DNA from: a virus
Virus record (IMG/VR): IMGVR_UViG_3300019863_000005
Location: 1-24,722 of that record
Length of the DNA stretch: 24,722 nt
Strand: one strand, 5' to 3'
The position numbers were made by a program, and so were the translations under genes. Shown here piece by piece: positions 1 to 9,379 of the stretch. The notes beneath the pieces are model-generated. The model searched no databases. It saw only the letters and a list, made by a program, of their open reading frames with translations, and was not told the origin of the DNA. The number at the start of each line of letters is the position of its first letter. The first letter of the stretch is position 1.

Positions 1-3000
1 AAACAGTAAGTTCTGTACAGTAGAGTAGTAAATTATTTTACTTATATTTGTTTTTCTATCGCCTCTACCATTTTTAAGATCACGTACTGATTTGTCTATT
101 ATTCTAGCATACTGAGATGGTGTATTTTGAAAAGCTAATATCAGTCTACCGAGAGGACCAGCTTGCTGCATTGATATACGGTCTGGTCTAGCAGACTGTT
201 GAGATTCTTCAGCTGTTTCTCTAAAATCTTCAAATGCTTGAGTCTCTGCTTCAGCTTGAGACATTCCTTGTTTCATTAAAGATTTTATCCTGTTTCTATA
301 GAACGTAGCACCACCAGACGCGATAGCAAAACTATCAGCTACCTGTGTAGGTGTAAAACCAAACTGTAATAGTTTACTTATAACAGCTCTTGGTCCACCT
401 TTTTTAGCCATGTCAGCAATGTCCGCTTCGTTTACATTCATACGTAAACCAGATCTTCTAGCTTTTAAGAAGTCAGAATTTATAAGTTTAGAAAAGTCTG
501 ACCAGTATTGTTTTTGATTTGCAAAAGCTTTAGCTGCTGCAAGCGGGTTGTTGTCTGTAAAGTTTAAAAAGTTTATAGATGATAAATTCTGTAATAACGC
601 TGATCTAGAGTTGAAGAACATAATAGCACCAATACTACCTTGTAACCAGTCTGTAAATCTACCTGTTAAACTATCATCAGAGAATCTTCTATTACGACCA
701 GTCTTCATACGGTCTAACATGTTCTCTAAAGCTATGCGATACTTCTTACCATACGCAGCTTCAAGCTTGTTCATGTTCTTTTCAGAGAATATAACATCAA
801 CATTGTTTTGCCACTGTGTTAAATACTTAGCCCTAACACCTTTGTTTATACTTTCTTGTATATCAGTTGTTATAGTACCAGCTGGCCAACCTTCTTTTGG
901 TTTAGCATAATCGCCTTTTTGTATAGCAATAACTTGATCAGCAAACACTTGCAAGTCTGCATTATCAGCAACATGCTCGCTTAAATCTTTTAGATCTTGT
1001 TTGCTAATACCAGGTACATCATAACCCAACTTGTTCCAAATGTAAACACGTACAGCTTGCTCGCGACTATACGGTTCGCCAGGTATTTTCTTACGTAGGT
1101 TTTTAGGTACAAAGCCTAATTGTTTTTTAAGAGCTCTGTAGTCTTGCATAACGCTAAGTCTAGCATTATCAATATCATTAACAGCTCTAGCATATGGTTT
1201 AATCAAGTGTTCTTTATACCAGGCCATCTGGGCATCGCCAAGTTTACCTTTGCTTAATGTTTCATACAACAAACCTACAAAGTCTTGAGCTGAGTATGGT
1301 ATACCTCTAAACACTCTACCAAGCGATGCTCCAGCTACTTCTGCTTTTACTTTCTTATATTCTTTTTCCGATGCAATGCCAGTAGTTTCTTCCAGTATAT
1401 CGTTAAATCCTTTGTCTAAAGCTTCTGAGTTACTATACTTAACATAAGCTTGTCTTACTTTTGACTTAACGTCTAGTACATTTAAAGCGTCACGAACAGC
1501 TTTAACGTTTTTGTATGCATCATCTGCAAAATAAAAATCATTATAACCTTCAGCTGCTTTACTTACAACCCAAGTCGCTTTTGCTTCTGGTGTACTGTTA
1601 CCTAAACCTACAATATTTTTAAGCGGTATATCTAAACCTATCGCTTTTAAAAACTGATGTATAGGTTCTGCTGCTGCCTGCGTTCTAGCCGTAAGTATAT
1701 ACACATTGTTATTACCAAACTTTCTATTACGAGCTACAGCTTTTTCAAACATAGGACCCTTACCACCTTCGGTAACTTTTTCAAACTCACTGAAGTCAAA
1801 CTCAGCGCCCTGCTGTAACAACTCTTCACCTTGCTTAGCAAACTCTTCAGCGTTTAAAACACCTTCTGTGCCATCAGGCATAGTGTATAATACGTTAGAT
1901 TTAGTTGTAGCTAATGTGTCATCAAAGTCCCAAACACTTATACCTTTACTTTCAGCATCAGCATTACGAGCGTTATCAATAGCTGTGTCTGACATTTTCA
2001 TTATAGCTATTGTTTTTTCAACTGGTGTACCAGGAACATTTTCTGCTACCTTAAGTTGTTGCTCTGGATCAAGTGCTTCGTAAGCTGTAATTCTACCTGA
2101 CTTAACAACATCTGAGTTAGCTTGCTCTGGAAACATTTGCCTAGCAACAATGTCAACCATACCAAATGAATCAAACGTACTTGGATCTTCTAGTCTTATA
2201 CCAGCAGGAAGTTTCTTGGTGTTTGAATAAGAGACTTTTACTTTTTGATCTAGCTTAGTATACTCATCTAAATACTTCTGCGCGTTTTGTGGTGTTCTTT
2301 TACCATCTATAACATCAGCTACTAATTGGTTTTGTTTGGCAACAGTGTCAGCGTTTATTTTAGACTTATCTAATTTAACACCTAACTCTTCAGCTAGTGA
2401 CTTACCTGTATCGTAGTTTATAATACTATTTAAATCAATACCAGCTTTTACAAAACGTATGGCAGGATTCTGTAGTATAGTATAACCTTGTGGTAGTGTT
2501 GCGTCTAGCTTAGCTAGATCTAATTTAAAGTCATCAGCTTTAGATAATCTAGTTTGATAGTAATTATCTTTAATAGCTTGTGTTATGATATCTGTAGTGC
2601 CATTTGATAAAGCAAATATAATCGATGCACCTATAACAGATGCTGGTGGGTTATGTTCTTCTCTAAATTTAGCACCAGTTCTTTGTTCTGATTTAGCACC
2701 TTTAGGTGCGTACTTTTCAGTCAAAGATCTATATTTAAATGGCGCAGCTATCTTTATTAATCCACTAGTTGCTTGGTAACCTTGAACTATAATCATAGCG
2801 GCTAAAGATTTTGGCATACCAGCTTTAACAGCTTTATCAAGTCGTTTAATAACGTTTTCTAAAACCTCCATGTTAACTTCGGCTTGAGCTATACCAGCTT
2901 CAGTATCAGCTTTTTCAACGCTAACTCTTATAGCTTTAGGTTGTTTTTTACCTTTTAAATTTACCTCTGCCGCTTCTAAAGCTTCAATGTATTTAGGATC

Positions 3001-6000
3001 ACTTTTACCGTAATACAATCTACCTCTTTGTGGTAAAAGATTAGTTACACCAACTGGCGACACAAAACTCTTACCCTTTTTACCTTTGTTTCTTCCAGTT
3101 TTTAGTATTGCTCTTTCACCTTTAACCCAATTACCATCAGTTAACTCATACCAGTAATCACCTTTTTTACCTTGTATGTTTTGAGATTTTAAATACTCAT
3201 CAAGTTTTTTAGCTAAAGGTACTAATTTTCCATTTTTACTTCTGCCAACTTGAACTCTAGTAGATCCACTAGAAGTAAACGCTCCAGCTAAAATGTCGTT
3301 AGGTGTTAATCCGTATTTCTTTATAGCTTCAAGAAGAGCTTCTTGTATTTCAGCTCTGTTTTCGTCGTTTACACTAGCGCTATCTAAACCTAAAAGATCC
3401 AACACTGTGTTAATGTTTCTAGCTACAGATACATCTTCTAACACACTAGTTTGTTTAGGTGTAAGACTAAACTTAGCACCAGCTCTAGCTCTTTTAGGTT
3501 TACTAGGTATAAGATCTTCAACCATACGATTTCTAATACTAGTATTAAATAAGCCCCGTATAGTCTGACCGACTCTGTCTCTGTAAATAGGTTTAACAGG
3601 TTTCTCTCTAACAAGATCTAAGTAATCTTTTAGTGTACCTGTTAGTTCACCGTCTGTGTACAAAGCGTTCATTACGTTGTTAGGTATAAACGTAGCTTTA
3701 CCAAAGTCATCTTTAGTTTTTGGTAGTCTAGCAAAGTCACTAGTAGCGTTGTCTATTAAGTATTGCTTTATACGTGTTAAACCTTCAGCATCTTTTTTAG
3801 AGTAGTTACGTTTTTTATCGTATATAGTTTCTGGGTTTACACCAAACATTTTACCGTATATCTCAGCAACCCCAGCTGGTACATTTTTAGTTTGACCAAA
3901 CCTTGTAACCTCCTGACCTTGAAACGCTTTATTAGTAGCATCAGATATTTGTTTTTCAGCTTCAGCTTTATTTACACCTAAATTAGCTAGTACTGTATCG
4001 CTAAATATGGTTGTTTCAGTAGGTTTTCTTGGACCTTTAGCTTCTTCTGTAATTTCTACTGCAGCTTCTTCAGCTACAACACCTCTAGCCTCTGTAACAT
4101 CCGCAGTAAACTCTTCACCTAAAACTCTATTAGAAGCTTCGATAGCTCTGGCTGGTAAAAACTTATTTATATACGCAGCTAATGGTACACCTGACTCAGG
4201 ATTATACTCATTAATTAGATCTAATATACCACGTTTACCTGTTTCTATTTCATCTGTAAGTAATTGTCTATCAAAGCCTGGAGCTTCAGCTCTACGTTGA
4301 ACTAGTCTAGATGTTATAGGTTTAAATTGCTCAATGATATCAAAAGCACCAGCTGCGCCTTGTTGATCATATATACTTTGAACAAGTTGCGAAGCTTGTT
4401 CTTGATTTGTTTCTGAAGCCGCCGCTCTAAGTTCTACGTCTTCAACTACTTCTGGTTTAGTTTCTTTTACTGGTCTACCTTCTTGTATTTGTTGTACGTC
4501 TGTAACGCTTAAAGTACCTTCTTTTAGTTTAGTACCTAATGTTGTAAGAAAATCTACAACACCTGTTTCACCCGTTAGATTAAAACTGGTTTGATTATTT
4601 GTAGCGTCTTTAATAGAATTGTTTATACCAAAACTTAAAAAGCTTAATAAACCTTTATTCTGTTCGGCCTCTAAATCTAATCTACCTGAAGAAACTTCTT
4701 CTAAGAAATTAGTTAAAACCTCGTCTGCATCTTGACCTTTAGTTCTACGCTTTATTCTTCTGTAAGAAGATGGGTTTGACTTTTCAAGGTGATTCATCAC
4801 TGTTTTTGCTAGGCCTTCAAAAGCTTCAGGATTAGAACTTAATCCTTCTGTAAATAACGTGTGACCAATCTCATGTATGTTAGTAGCTGTTTTACCATTT
4901 GCTATAGCATTTTCTTTTACTATAACTATATCATATGTAGTTTTACCTGTTTCGGTATTACGCAATGATAAGTTAATACCATTAGCAGAACCAGAGTTTA
5001 CGTTTTTAGTAAACTGCGCTAACTGCTTTTTAGCATCTTCTTCTGTAAGTCCACTATTTGGATCTGCAAGTCTAGCGTCTAGCATGTCACTAAAAGCATC
5101 TATAGCTTCAGCTTTAGTTTCAGCTACAAAAGAATTCTGATCAACACCAGCTTCACTCAAAGCTTCATTTGCTTTTAAACTTTGCTCTATATTCGCGTCA
5201 AACGTATCTATCTGCCATAGCTTTTCAGCTCGCTGCTTTAATTGTAAGTTTGTAAACTCTCCACCTTCTTGCTCTAATTCAACTTTGGCTCTATCAATAT
5301 ATTTATTACGCTCTGCTTTAGGTAGTAGATCTATGTTAATCTTATAATCTTTTCTAAAATTATCTCTAGCTAATTGCAATAGCTCGAATTTAGCGTATAA
5401 TGGCTGTAATGTTGTTTTTTTCTCTTTATTACTTAATTTATTACTTTCAAGTATTTGTTTAGCTTCAAGTCTTAACTGCTCTTGTTCTGAAGTTGCTCTT
5501 GCGTATAAATCAAAGCCTTCAGTAGTTAAATTAGATACAACTTTTTCTTCTACTTGTTTTATTATTTCATTATTAGCCTCGTTTAAATCTGCTACTTGCT
5601 GTTGTATTACTTTGTATTCCTTAGTTCTTTTGTCTAAAGTTAAACCTGTTTCGTTTAACTCAGCCATTTGTTCTAAGTTTTTTCTGTAACTTTCAAAACT
5701 ATTGTAATCAGATAGGTTTGATAAAACCATACCTTTAATAACAGGTACAGAGTTTAAACCACTACCTATAAACATACCGTCAAAAGCCCCTTGAGCTGCG
5801 TTGTCGAATATGCTTACGCCTTCTTTGCCTCTAAGTATATCAATACCATTCTGTACAACAATAGTACCACTTTCGGAAAGAGGCTCAACAACAGCTCCGT
5901 CAACACCAGCTCTTGTAAATTGTTTTCTAAAGTGATTTTTAAAACCTTCGTTTACTAATTTTCTTTTACCTATTAAATCAGCAGCGTTAAATCCTCTTTT

Positions 6001-7767
6001 TAAAGCAAAAAATGTAGGTGCAAAACCTAATCCAACTTCAGCCACAGTAAAACCAGTAGCTACTGCTGCTTTGTAATGTGTAGACAGTTCTGTACCTAGT
6101 AGTTCTTCTTCTTTGTCCAGCAATCTTCTTTGATCATCATATGAGCTAGCACCAATACCTATCATACCTGGATATAAGCCAGATGCCAGCATTGCAAACG
6201 TTGCACTTTGACCTACAGTTTGTTGCAAAGCGTATTCACCAAAGTTTTCTAAGCTATTAAAAGCGTCGTCAAAAGCAACATCATCTTTGTACTTTTTTCT
6301 GTACATGTCCTCTGCTTTTTCGACAATATCAGTAGTAAAGTCTGTAATAGCGTATGGGTTTACAGTAAAAGGACTACTAGCTCTTAAAACGTTTTCAACA
6401 ACATCCTCCTCTATACCAAACAATTTATTTAAAGCTATTTCATAAGCATCAGTAGCTACTCTAGTAACGCCACCTGCAAACTTGTAAGGTATAGAACCAA
6501 GTAAGTTTCTAGCGTTAGTACCCATTTTTTGTAGCGTACTGTAATTCTTTTTTAAGAACTCCAACTCAACTTCAGCTTCACTTAATTCTACAGGTATTTC
6601 GTCTATCTCTTTTTCTAAACCAGCTAATACACTACTTACCTCTTGATTTTCTTTAACTAAATCTTTATATAAATTAAAAGTTGCTTTTGGAACCTCTTTA
6701 CCTGTAGATAACACAACAGTTTCAGCATTTTCAACAGTGTCTTTATATTTATTTACAAGATTATTATATAAATCAACACTAGCTTGTGTAAACAGTTTTT
6801 TAGGATCGCCTAGTTCATTTATTCTTTGTAGATATACATCAGCATCTTTAGCGCTACGAAGTCCACTTAAATCAAACTTATAATCAGGATCATCAAATCT
6901 AGCTGATATGTTTATTAAGTTTGTACTATTAGGACTATCTTTGTATTTGTTAAATATAGTTTGATATTGATCAGTTGCGCTTGTAAGTTTCTTATCTAAC
7001 TTTATGTACTCATCAACTTTGTAGGGTACAAGCTTTTCTCTTTCTTCGTTTGATATTGAATCTAAATACTCTGTAGACTTTCTTTTTTTGGTGTCGTATC
7101 TGTATTTATTTTTTATATTTCTTTCAGCAAGCTTACGTATTTGCTCATTGTTAGGCTCTTCAACACCGTTTTCTATCAGCATGTTTTTAGCATCAAACAA
7201 CTCCTGCTCATACGGCTGAACTATTTCCATTAAGTTACCAGCTTCATCGTAATCAGGTCTGTATACTAAATCAAACTCTTCTACATACTCACCAGTAGTA
7301 GGGTTTTTCCAACGAGGATCAAACACAGTGTTTATTAAATTTTCATTTGTCTGTGGATCATAAGGTTGTAGTTCTCTACCTATACCTTTAGGCGTAAAAT
7401 CTATAGGGTTATTTAAAAAATCATTATCAACATCATTAAAAGCCATTGCATCTTCGTAAGTTTGCTGAGACTCCAAGTCTGTTGGTTGCTGACGTTTGTC
7501 TAGTTCGTTTTGCCTAGTTTGAGCTCTACCTTTACGCTTTGGTTGTGAGTCCGAAGAAATATCCACCGATTCTAATTCCGTACTCTCGGATGCTTGCTCC
7601 GGTTGCGGTGTTACAGTTGCATCCGTTTCCGCAACACCGTTTGTCTTTCCCTCTACAAAAGTAGCTTTACGTTCGTCTACTTTAGTCTGTATGTCAGCTG
7701 TAGATAAACCTTGAGATTCTAATTCATCAACTAAAGCTTTCAATTCTGCTATTTGCTCTTCGTTCAT
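1..7767 (-). CDS. Giant polyvalent virion (ejection) protein with zinc-peptidase and HAD phosphatase domains, C-terminus outside window
   Basis: The frame opens at an ATG at 7767, 11 bases after the preceding TAA, and I read 2589 codons to base 1 without a stop, so the C-terminus is missing. Visible order: a Ser/Glu/Gln-rich, probably disordered start (1-110); helical, charged sequence to about 450; glycine-rich hydrophobic segments near 517-545 and 567-588; long charged helices; a zinc-peptidase motif HEIGH at 965-969 with a possible third ligand E1016; a segment resembling sigma-70 region 2 (about 1165-1220); Ala/Glu linkers; an unassigned region around H1705; a HAD phosphatase domain at about 1940-2095 (DFDDT 1947-1951, T2026, K2063, ADD 2081-2083); and a helical C-terminal part. 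Size, domain mixture and position after two probable internal virion proteins suggest a protein packaged in the capsid and ejected with the DNA. The motifs are seen; the ejection role is inferred. Confidence 0.85.
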   Translation of the reverse strand, partial: MNEEQIAELKALVDELESQGLSTADIQTKVDERKATFVEGKTNGVAETDATVTPQPEQASESTELESVDISSDSQPKRKGRAQTRQNELDKRQQPTDLESQQTYEDAMAFNDVDNDFLNNPIDFTPKGIGRELQPYDPQTNENLINTVFDPRWKNPTTGEYVEEFDLVYRPDYDEAGNLMEIVQPYEQELFDAKNMLIENGVEEPNNEQIRKLAERNIKNKYRYDTKKRKSTEYLDSISNEEREKLVPYKVDEYIKLDKKLTSATDQYQTIFNKYKDSPNSTNLINISARFDDPDYKFDLSGLRSAKDADVYLQRINELGDPKKLFTQASVDLYNNLVNKYKDTVENAETVVLSTGKEVPKATFNLYKDLVKENQEVSSVLAGLEKEIDEIPVELSEAEVELEFLKKNYSTLQKMGTNARNLLGSIPYKFAGGVTRVATDAYEIALNKLFGIEEDVVENVLRASSPFTVNPYAITDFTTDIVEKAEDMYRKKYKDDVAFDDAFNSLENFGEYALQQTVGQSATFAMLASGLYPGMIGIGASSYDDQRRLLDKEEELLGTELSTHYKAAVATGFTVAEVGLGFAPTFFALKRGFNAADLIGKRKLVNEGFKNHFRKQFTRAGVDGAVVEPLSESGTIVVQNGIDILRGKEGVSIFDNAAQGAFDGMFIGSGLNSVPVIKGMVLSNLSDYNSFESYRKNLEQMAELNETGLTLDKRTKEYKVIQQQVADLNEANNEIIKQVEEKVVSNLTTEGFDLYARATSEQEQLRLEAKQILESNKLSNKEKKTTLQPLYAKFELLQLARDNFRKDYKINIDLLPKAERNKYIDRAKVELEQEGGEFTNLQLKQRAEKLWQIDTFDANIEQSLKANEALSEAGVDQNSFVAETKAEAIDAFSDMLDARLADPNSGLTEEDAKKQLAQFTKNVNSGSANGINLSLRNTETGKTTYDIVIVKENAIANGKTATNIHEIGHTLFTEGLSSNPEAFEGLAKTVMNHLEKSNPSSYRRIKRRTKGQDADEVLTNFLEEVSSGRLDLEAEQNKGLLSFLSFGINNSIKDATNNQTSFNLTGETGVVDFLTTLGTKLKEGTLSVTDVQQIQEGRPVKETKPEVVEDVELRAAASETNQEQASQLVQSIYDQQGAAGAFDIIEQFKPITSRLVQRRAEAPGFDRQLLTDEIETGKRGILDLINEYNPESGVPLAAYINKFLPARAIEASNRVLGEEFTADVTEARGVVAEEAAVEITEEAKGPRKPTETTIFSDTVLANLGVNKAEAEKQISDATNKAFQGQEVTRFGQTKNVPAGVAEIYGKMFGVNPETIYDKKRNYSKKDAEGLTRIKQYLIDNATSDFARLPKTKDDFGKATFIPNNVMNALYTDGELTGTLKDYLDLVREKPVKPIYRDRVGQTIRGLFNTSIRNRMVEDLIPSKPKRARAGAKFSLTPKQTSVLEDVSVARNINTVLDLLGLDSASVNDENRAEIQEALLEAIKKYGLTPNDILAGAFTSSGSTRVQVGRSKNGKLVPLAKKLDEYLKSQNIQGKKGDYWYELTDGNWVKGERAILKTGRNKGKKGKSFVSPVGVTNLLPQRGRLYYGKSDPKYIEALEAAEVNLKGKKQPKAIRVSVEKADTEAGIAQAEVNMEVLENVIKRLDKAVKAGMPKSLAAMIIVQGYQATSGLIKIAAPFKYRSLTEKYAPKGAKSEQRTGAKFREEHNPPASVIGASIIFALSNGTTDIITQAIKDNYYQTRLSKADDFKLDLAKLDATLPQGYTILQNPAIRFVKAGIDLNSIINYDTGKSLAEELGVKLDKSKINADTVAKQNQLVADVIDGKRTPQNAQKYLDEYTKLDQKVKVSYSNTKKLPAGIRLEDPSTFDSFGMVDIVARQMFPEQANSDVVKSGRITAYEALDPEQQLKVAENVPGTPVEKTIAIMKMSDTAIDNARNADAESKGISVWDFDDTLATTKSNVLYTMPDGTEGVLNAEEFAKQGEELLQQGAEFDFSEFEKVTEGGKGPMFEKAVARNRKFGNNNVYILTARTQAAAEPIHQFLKAIGLDIPLKNIVGLGNSTPEAKATWVVSKAAEGYNDFYFADDAYKNVKAVRDALNVLDVKSKVRQAYVKYSNSEALDKGFNDILEETTGIASEKEYKKVKAEVAGASLGRVFRGIPYSAQDFVGLLYETLSKGKLGDAQMAWYKEHLIKPYARAVNDIDNARLSVMQDYRALKKQLGFVPKNLRKKIPGEPYSREQAVRVYIWNKLGYDVPGISKQDLKDLSEHVADNADLQVFADQVIAIQKGDYAKPKEGWPAGTITTDIQESINKGVRAKYLTQWQNNVDVIFSEKNMNKLEAAYGKKYRIALENMLDRMKTGRNRRFSDDSLTGRFTDWLQGSIGAIMFFNSRSALLQNLSSINFLNFTDNNPLAAAKAFANQKQYWSDFSKLINSDFLKARRSGLRMNVNEADIADMAKKGGPRAVISKLLQFGFTPTQVADSFAIASGGATFYRNRIKSLMKQGMSQAEAETQAFEDFRETAEESQQSARPDRISMQQAGPLGRLILAFQNTPSQYARIIDKSVRDLKNGRGDRKTNISKIIYYSTVQNLLF

Positions 7768-7778
7768 ATTATTTTATT

Positions 7779-9371
7779 TTATTGACCTGGTACAGTTAGT
7801 AAATCAATTCCTTTGTAATCTTGCGGCTCTGCCTGTATGTCCTGTAGATAAGTATTATCACCTGTATCTAAAAACTTCAACAGGTCTCTAAGTTTATCTT
7901 CAGTTAAATTTTCAAATACATTTACAGATCTATCACCACCAGGTGTAGATTTTGTCAAAGTTCGACCTTGTCTACCACCAACTATAACTTCAGGTCCAGA
8001 AACTCTAAACCCGTAAGGTGATAACTGAACTTCGACCTCACTTAAGTTAAATAAAGGTTTTCCTTCTTCTACAGGTCCTGTGCCTTTAGCGTCTATTTTA
8101 ATTTTATCTATGTAAGAAACGTCTACAGGTTTATCTTTATCACTATCTGTTTTAGCTAATGTATAATTGCTATCATTACCATCACGTAAATCTGAATATG
8201 TAAAATCAGCTATAGCAGCTTCTAACAAAGCTACAGACTCAGGATTAAATGCTGTACCAGTGTCACCCATTGACATATCTAATTTATAACCACCAGTTTC
8301 ATCTTGTCTGTACTTAACGCCAAATTGTTTTTCTAAATTTTTAACAATAGCTGGATCTATATTAGCACCTTGACCAAGTGTAGTGTTCCACAAACTCATT
8401 GCTTGATGAGGATATTTAGCGTAACTTCTTGTTTGTGCGTTTATAAACACAGATGTCGTGCCTTCTATTTTACCTTGATTACGTGGTCTAAATTGATAAT
8501 TATACTTACCATCTTTAGTCGTGCCTTGTTCTACCCCAAGAACATATTCATCTGTATATTTTTTTGTTTTTTCATCTACAATACCAGACTCAATTAAAAA
8601 TTTATTTCTAGCGCTAACTAAATCATCTATTCTACCGCCATCAAAAGCAAACAAAACTTTAGGATCTGCCACTATGTAGTTGTTATCTATTTCACCTTTT
8701 TCAAAAGCATTTGTTATTTGATCACTGGTATACATAGTTTTAAGTTTCCAGTTATCATTTTCATCAAAAAACCATTGCTCTCTAGGGTTTCTAGTAGTAC
8801 CTGTTCTTGCTGGCATAGCTAATTGATATTGTTTAGATAAACCTTCGTTCATGTTAACTGTAGACACGCCATTAGGCATATTAACATTAGCGTAACCATC
8901 TATGTAATCAGTTGTAAAACCAGCGTCAGCTTGCTTGCCTGACTCTACAACTATACCAAGTTCATTTATTTTACCGTCCCAAAAAGCATATTCTTTAGCA
9001 AATGCAGCCTGCTCTTGTTTACTTCTAGCAGACTTCATGCCCATGTAAGCGTTTGCTTTTTTATCAATAGCAAACAAGCCTACTTGATTTAAACTAGGGT
9101 TATTTATACCAACCTTTTCCATGTTGTCACTAAATTCATCGTAGCTATCTAAAACAAATTTAGCATTTTCATCTAAGTATTTTTGAGTTTGCTGTACGGC
9201 TAGTGAATTGTTTTTAGACCGCTTAGCAATTTGCTGAGCAGTTATACGACCCATTGTTTCAATAGCTTTAGCCCATGGATTGTTAGAAGGAGTGTCTACC
9301 ACAGTAGTAGGTCTTTCATAAGCACCTCCTCTGCTGCCGTAATTTCTTGAAAATTGTGGTAACTTTGCCAT
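7779..9371 (-). CDS. Probable internal virion / cargo protein (530 residues)
   Basis: I recognise no enzyme domain. The N-terminus is basic and low in complexity (RNYGSRGGAYERP near residues 9-21). A helical, Gln/Lys-rich stretch follows to about residue 160, including a pattern of the type AKEYAFWDGKINELG. The rest is mixed alpha/beta with many Gly, Asp and Asn, and ends in QDYKGIDLLTVPGQ. No signal peptide or strong membrane segment is visible. It starts 8 bases after the stop of the Ala/Gln-rich 242-residue gene and ends 11 bases before the giant protein, so the three are almost certainly co-expressed. In T7-like and P22-like phages this position holds ejection proteins (T7 gp15 type), which is the basis of the call. 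A structural tail protein is possible. The leader is A-rich with no Shine-Dalgarno. Confidence 0.6.
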   Translation of the reverse strand: MAKLPQFSRNYGSRGGAYERPTTVVDTPSNNPWAKAIETMGRITAQQIAKRSKNNSLAVQQTQKYLDENAKFVLDSYDEFSDNMEKVGINNPSLNQVGLFAIDKKANAYMGMKSARSKQEQAAFAKEYAFWDGKINELGIVVESGKQADAGFTTDYIDGYANVNMPNGVSTVNMNEGLSKQYQLAMPARTGTTRNPREQWFFDENDNWKLKTMYTSDQITNAFEKGEIDNNYIVADPKVLFAFDGGRIDDLVSARNKFLIESGIVDEKTKKYTDEYVLGVEQGTTKDGKYNYQFRPRNQGKIEGTTSVFINAQTRSYAKYPHQAMSLWNTTLGQGANIDPAIVKNLEKQFGVKYRQDETGGYKLDMSMGDTGTAFNPESVALLEAAIADFTYSDLRDGNDSNYTLAKTDSDKDKPVDVSYIDKIKIDAKGTGPVEEGKPLFNLSEVEVQLSPYGFRVSGPEVIVGGRQGRTLTKSTPGGDRSVNVFENLTEDKLRDLLKFLDTGDNTYLQDIQAEPQDYKGIDLLTVPGQ

Positions 9372-9379
9372 ACTTTTTT

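Noticed and set aside
1918-1932. DFDDT as the catalytic DxDGD-type motif of a virion RNA polymerase, which crAss-like phages carry
   Set aside because: The context VWDFDDTLA with LTAR, a downstream Lys and ADD is that of a HAD phosphatase. The NADFDGD-type polymerase motif is not present.
548-5140. Plus-strand open frames in the first 5 kb (e.g. 548-910, 1706-2083, 3293-3568, 4007-4300, 4877-5140)
   Set aside because: They lie wholly inside the minus-strand giant gene, have Ser/Leu-rich antisense-type composition and match no recognisable family.
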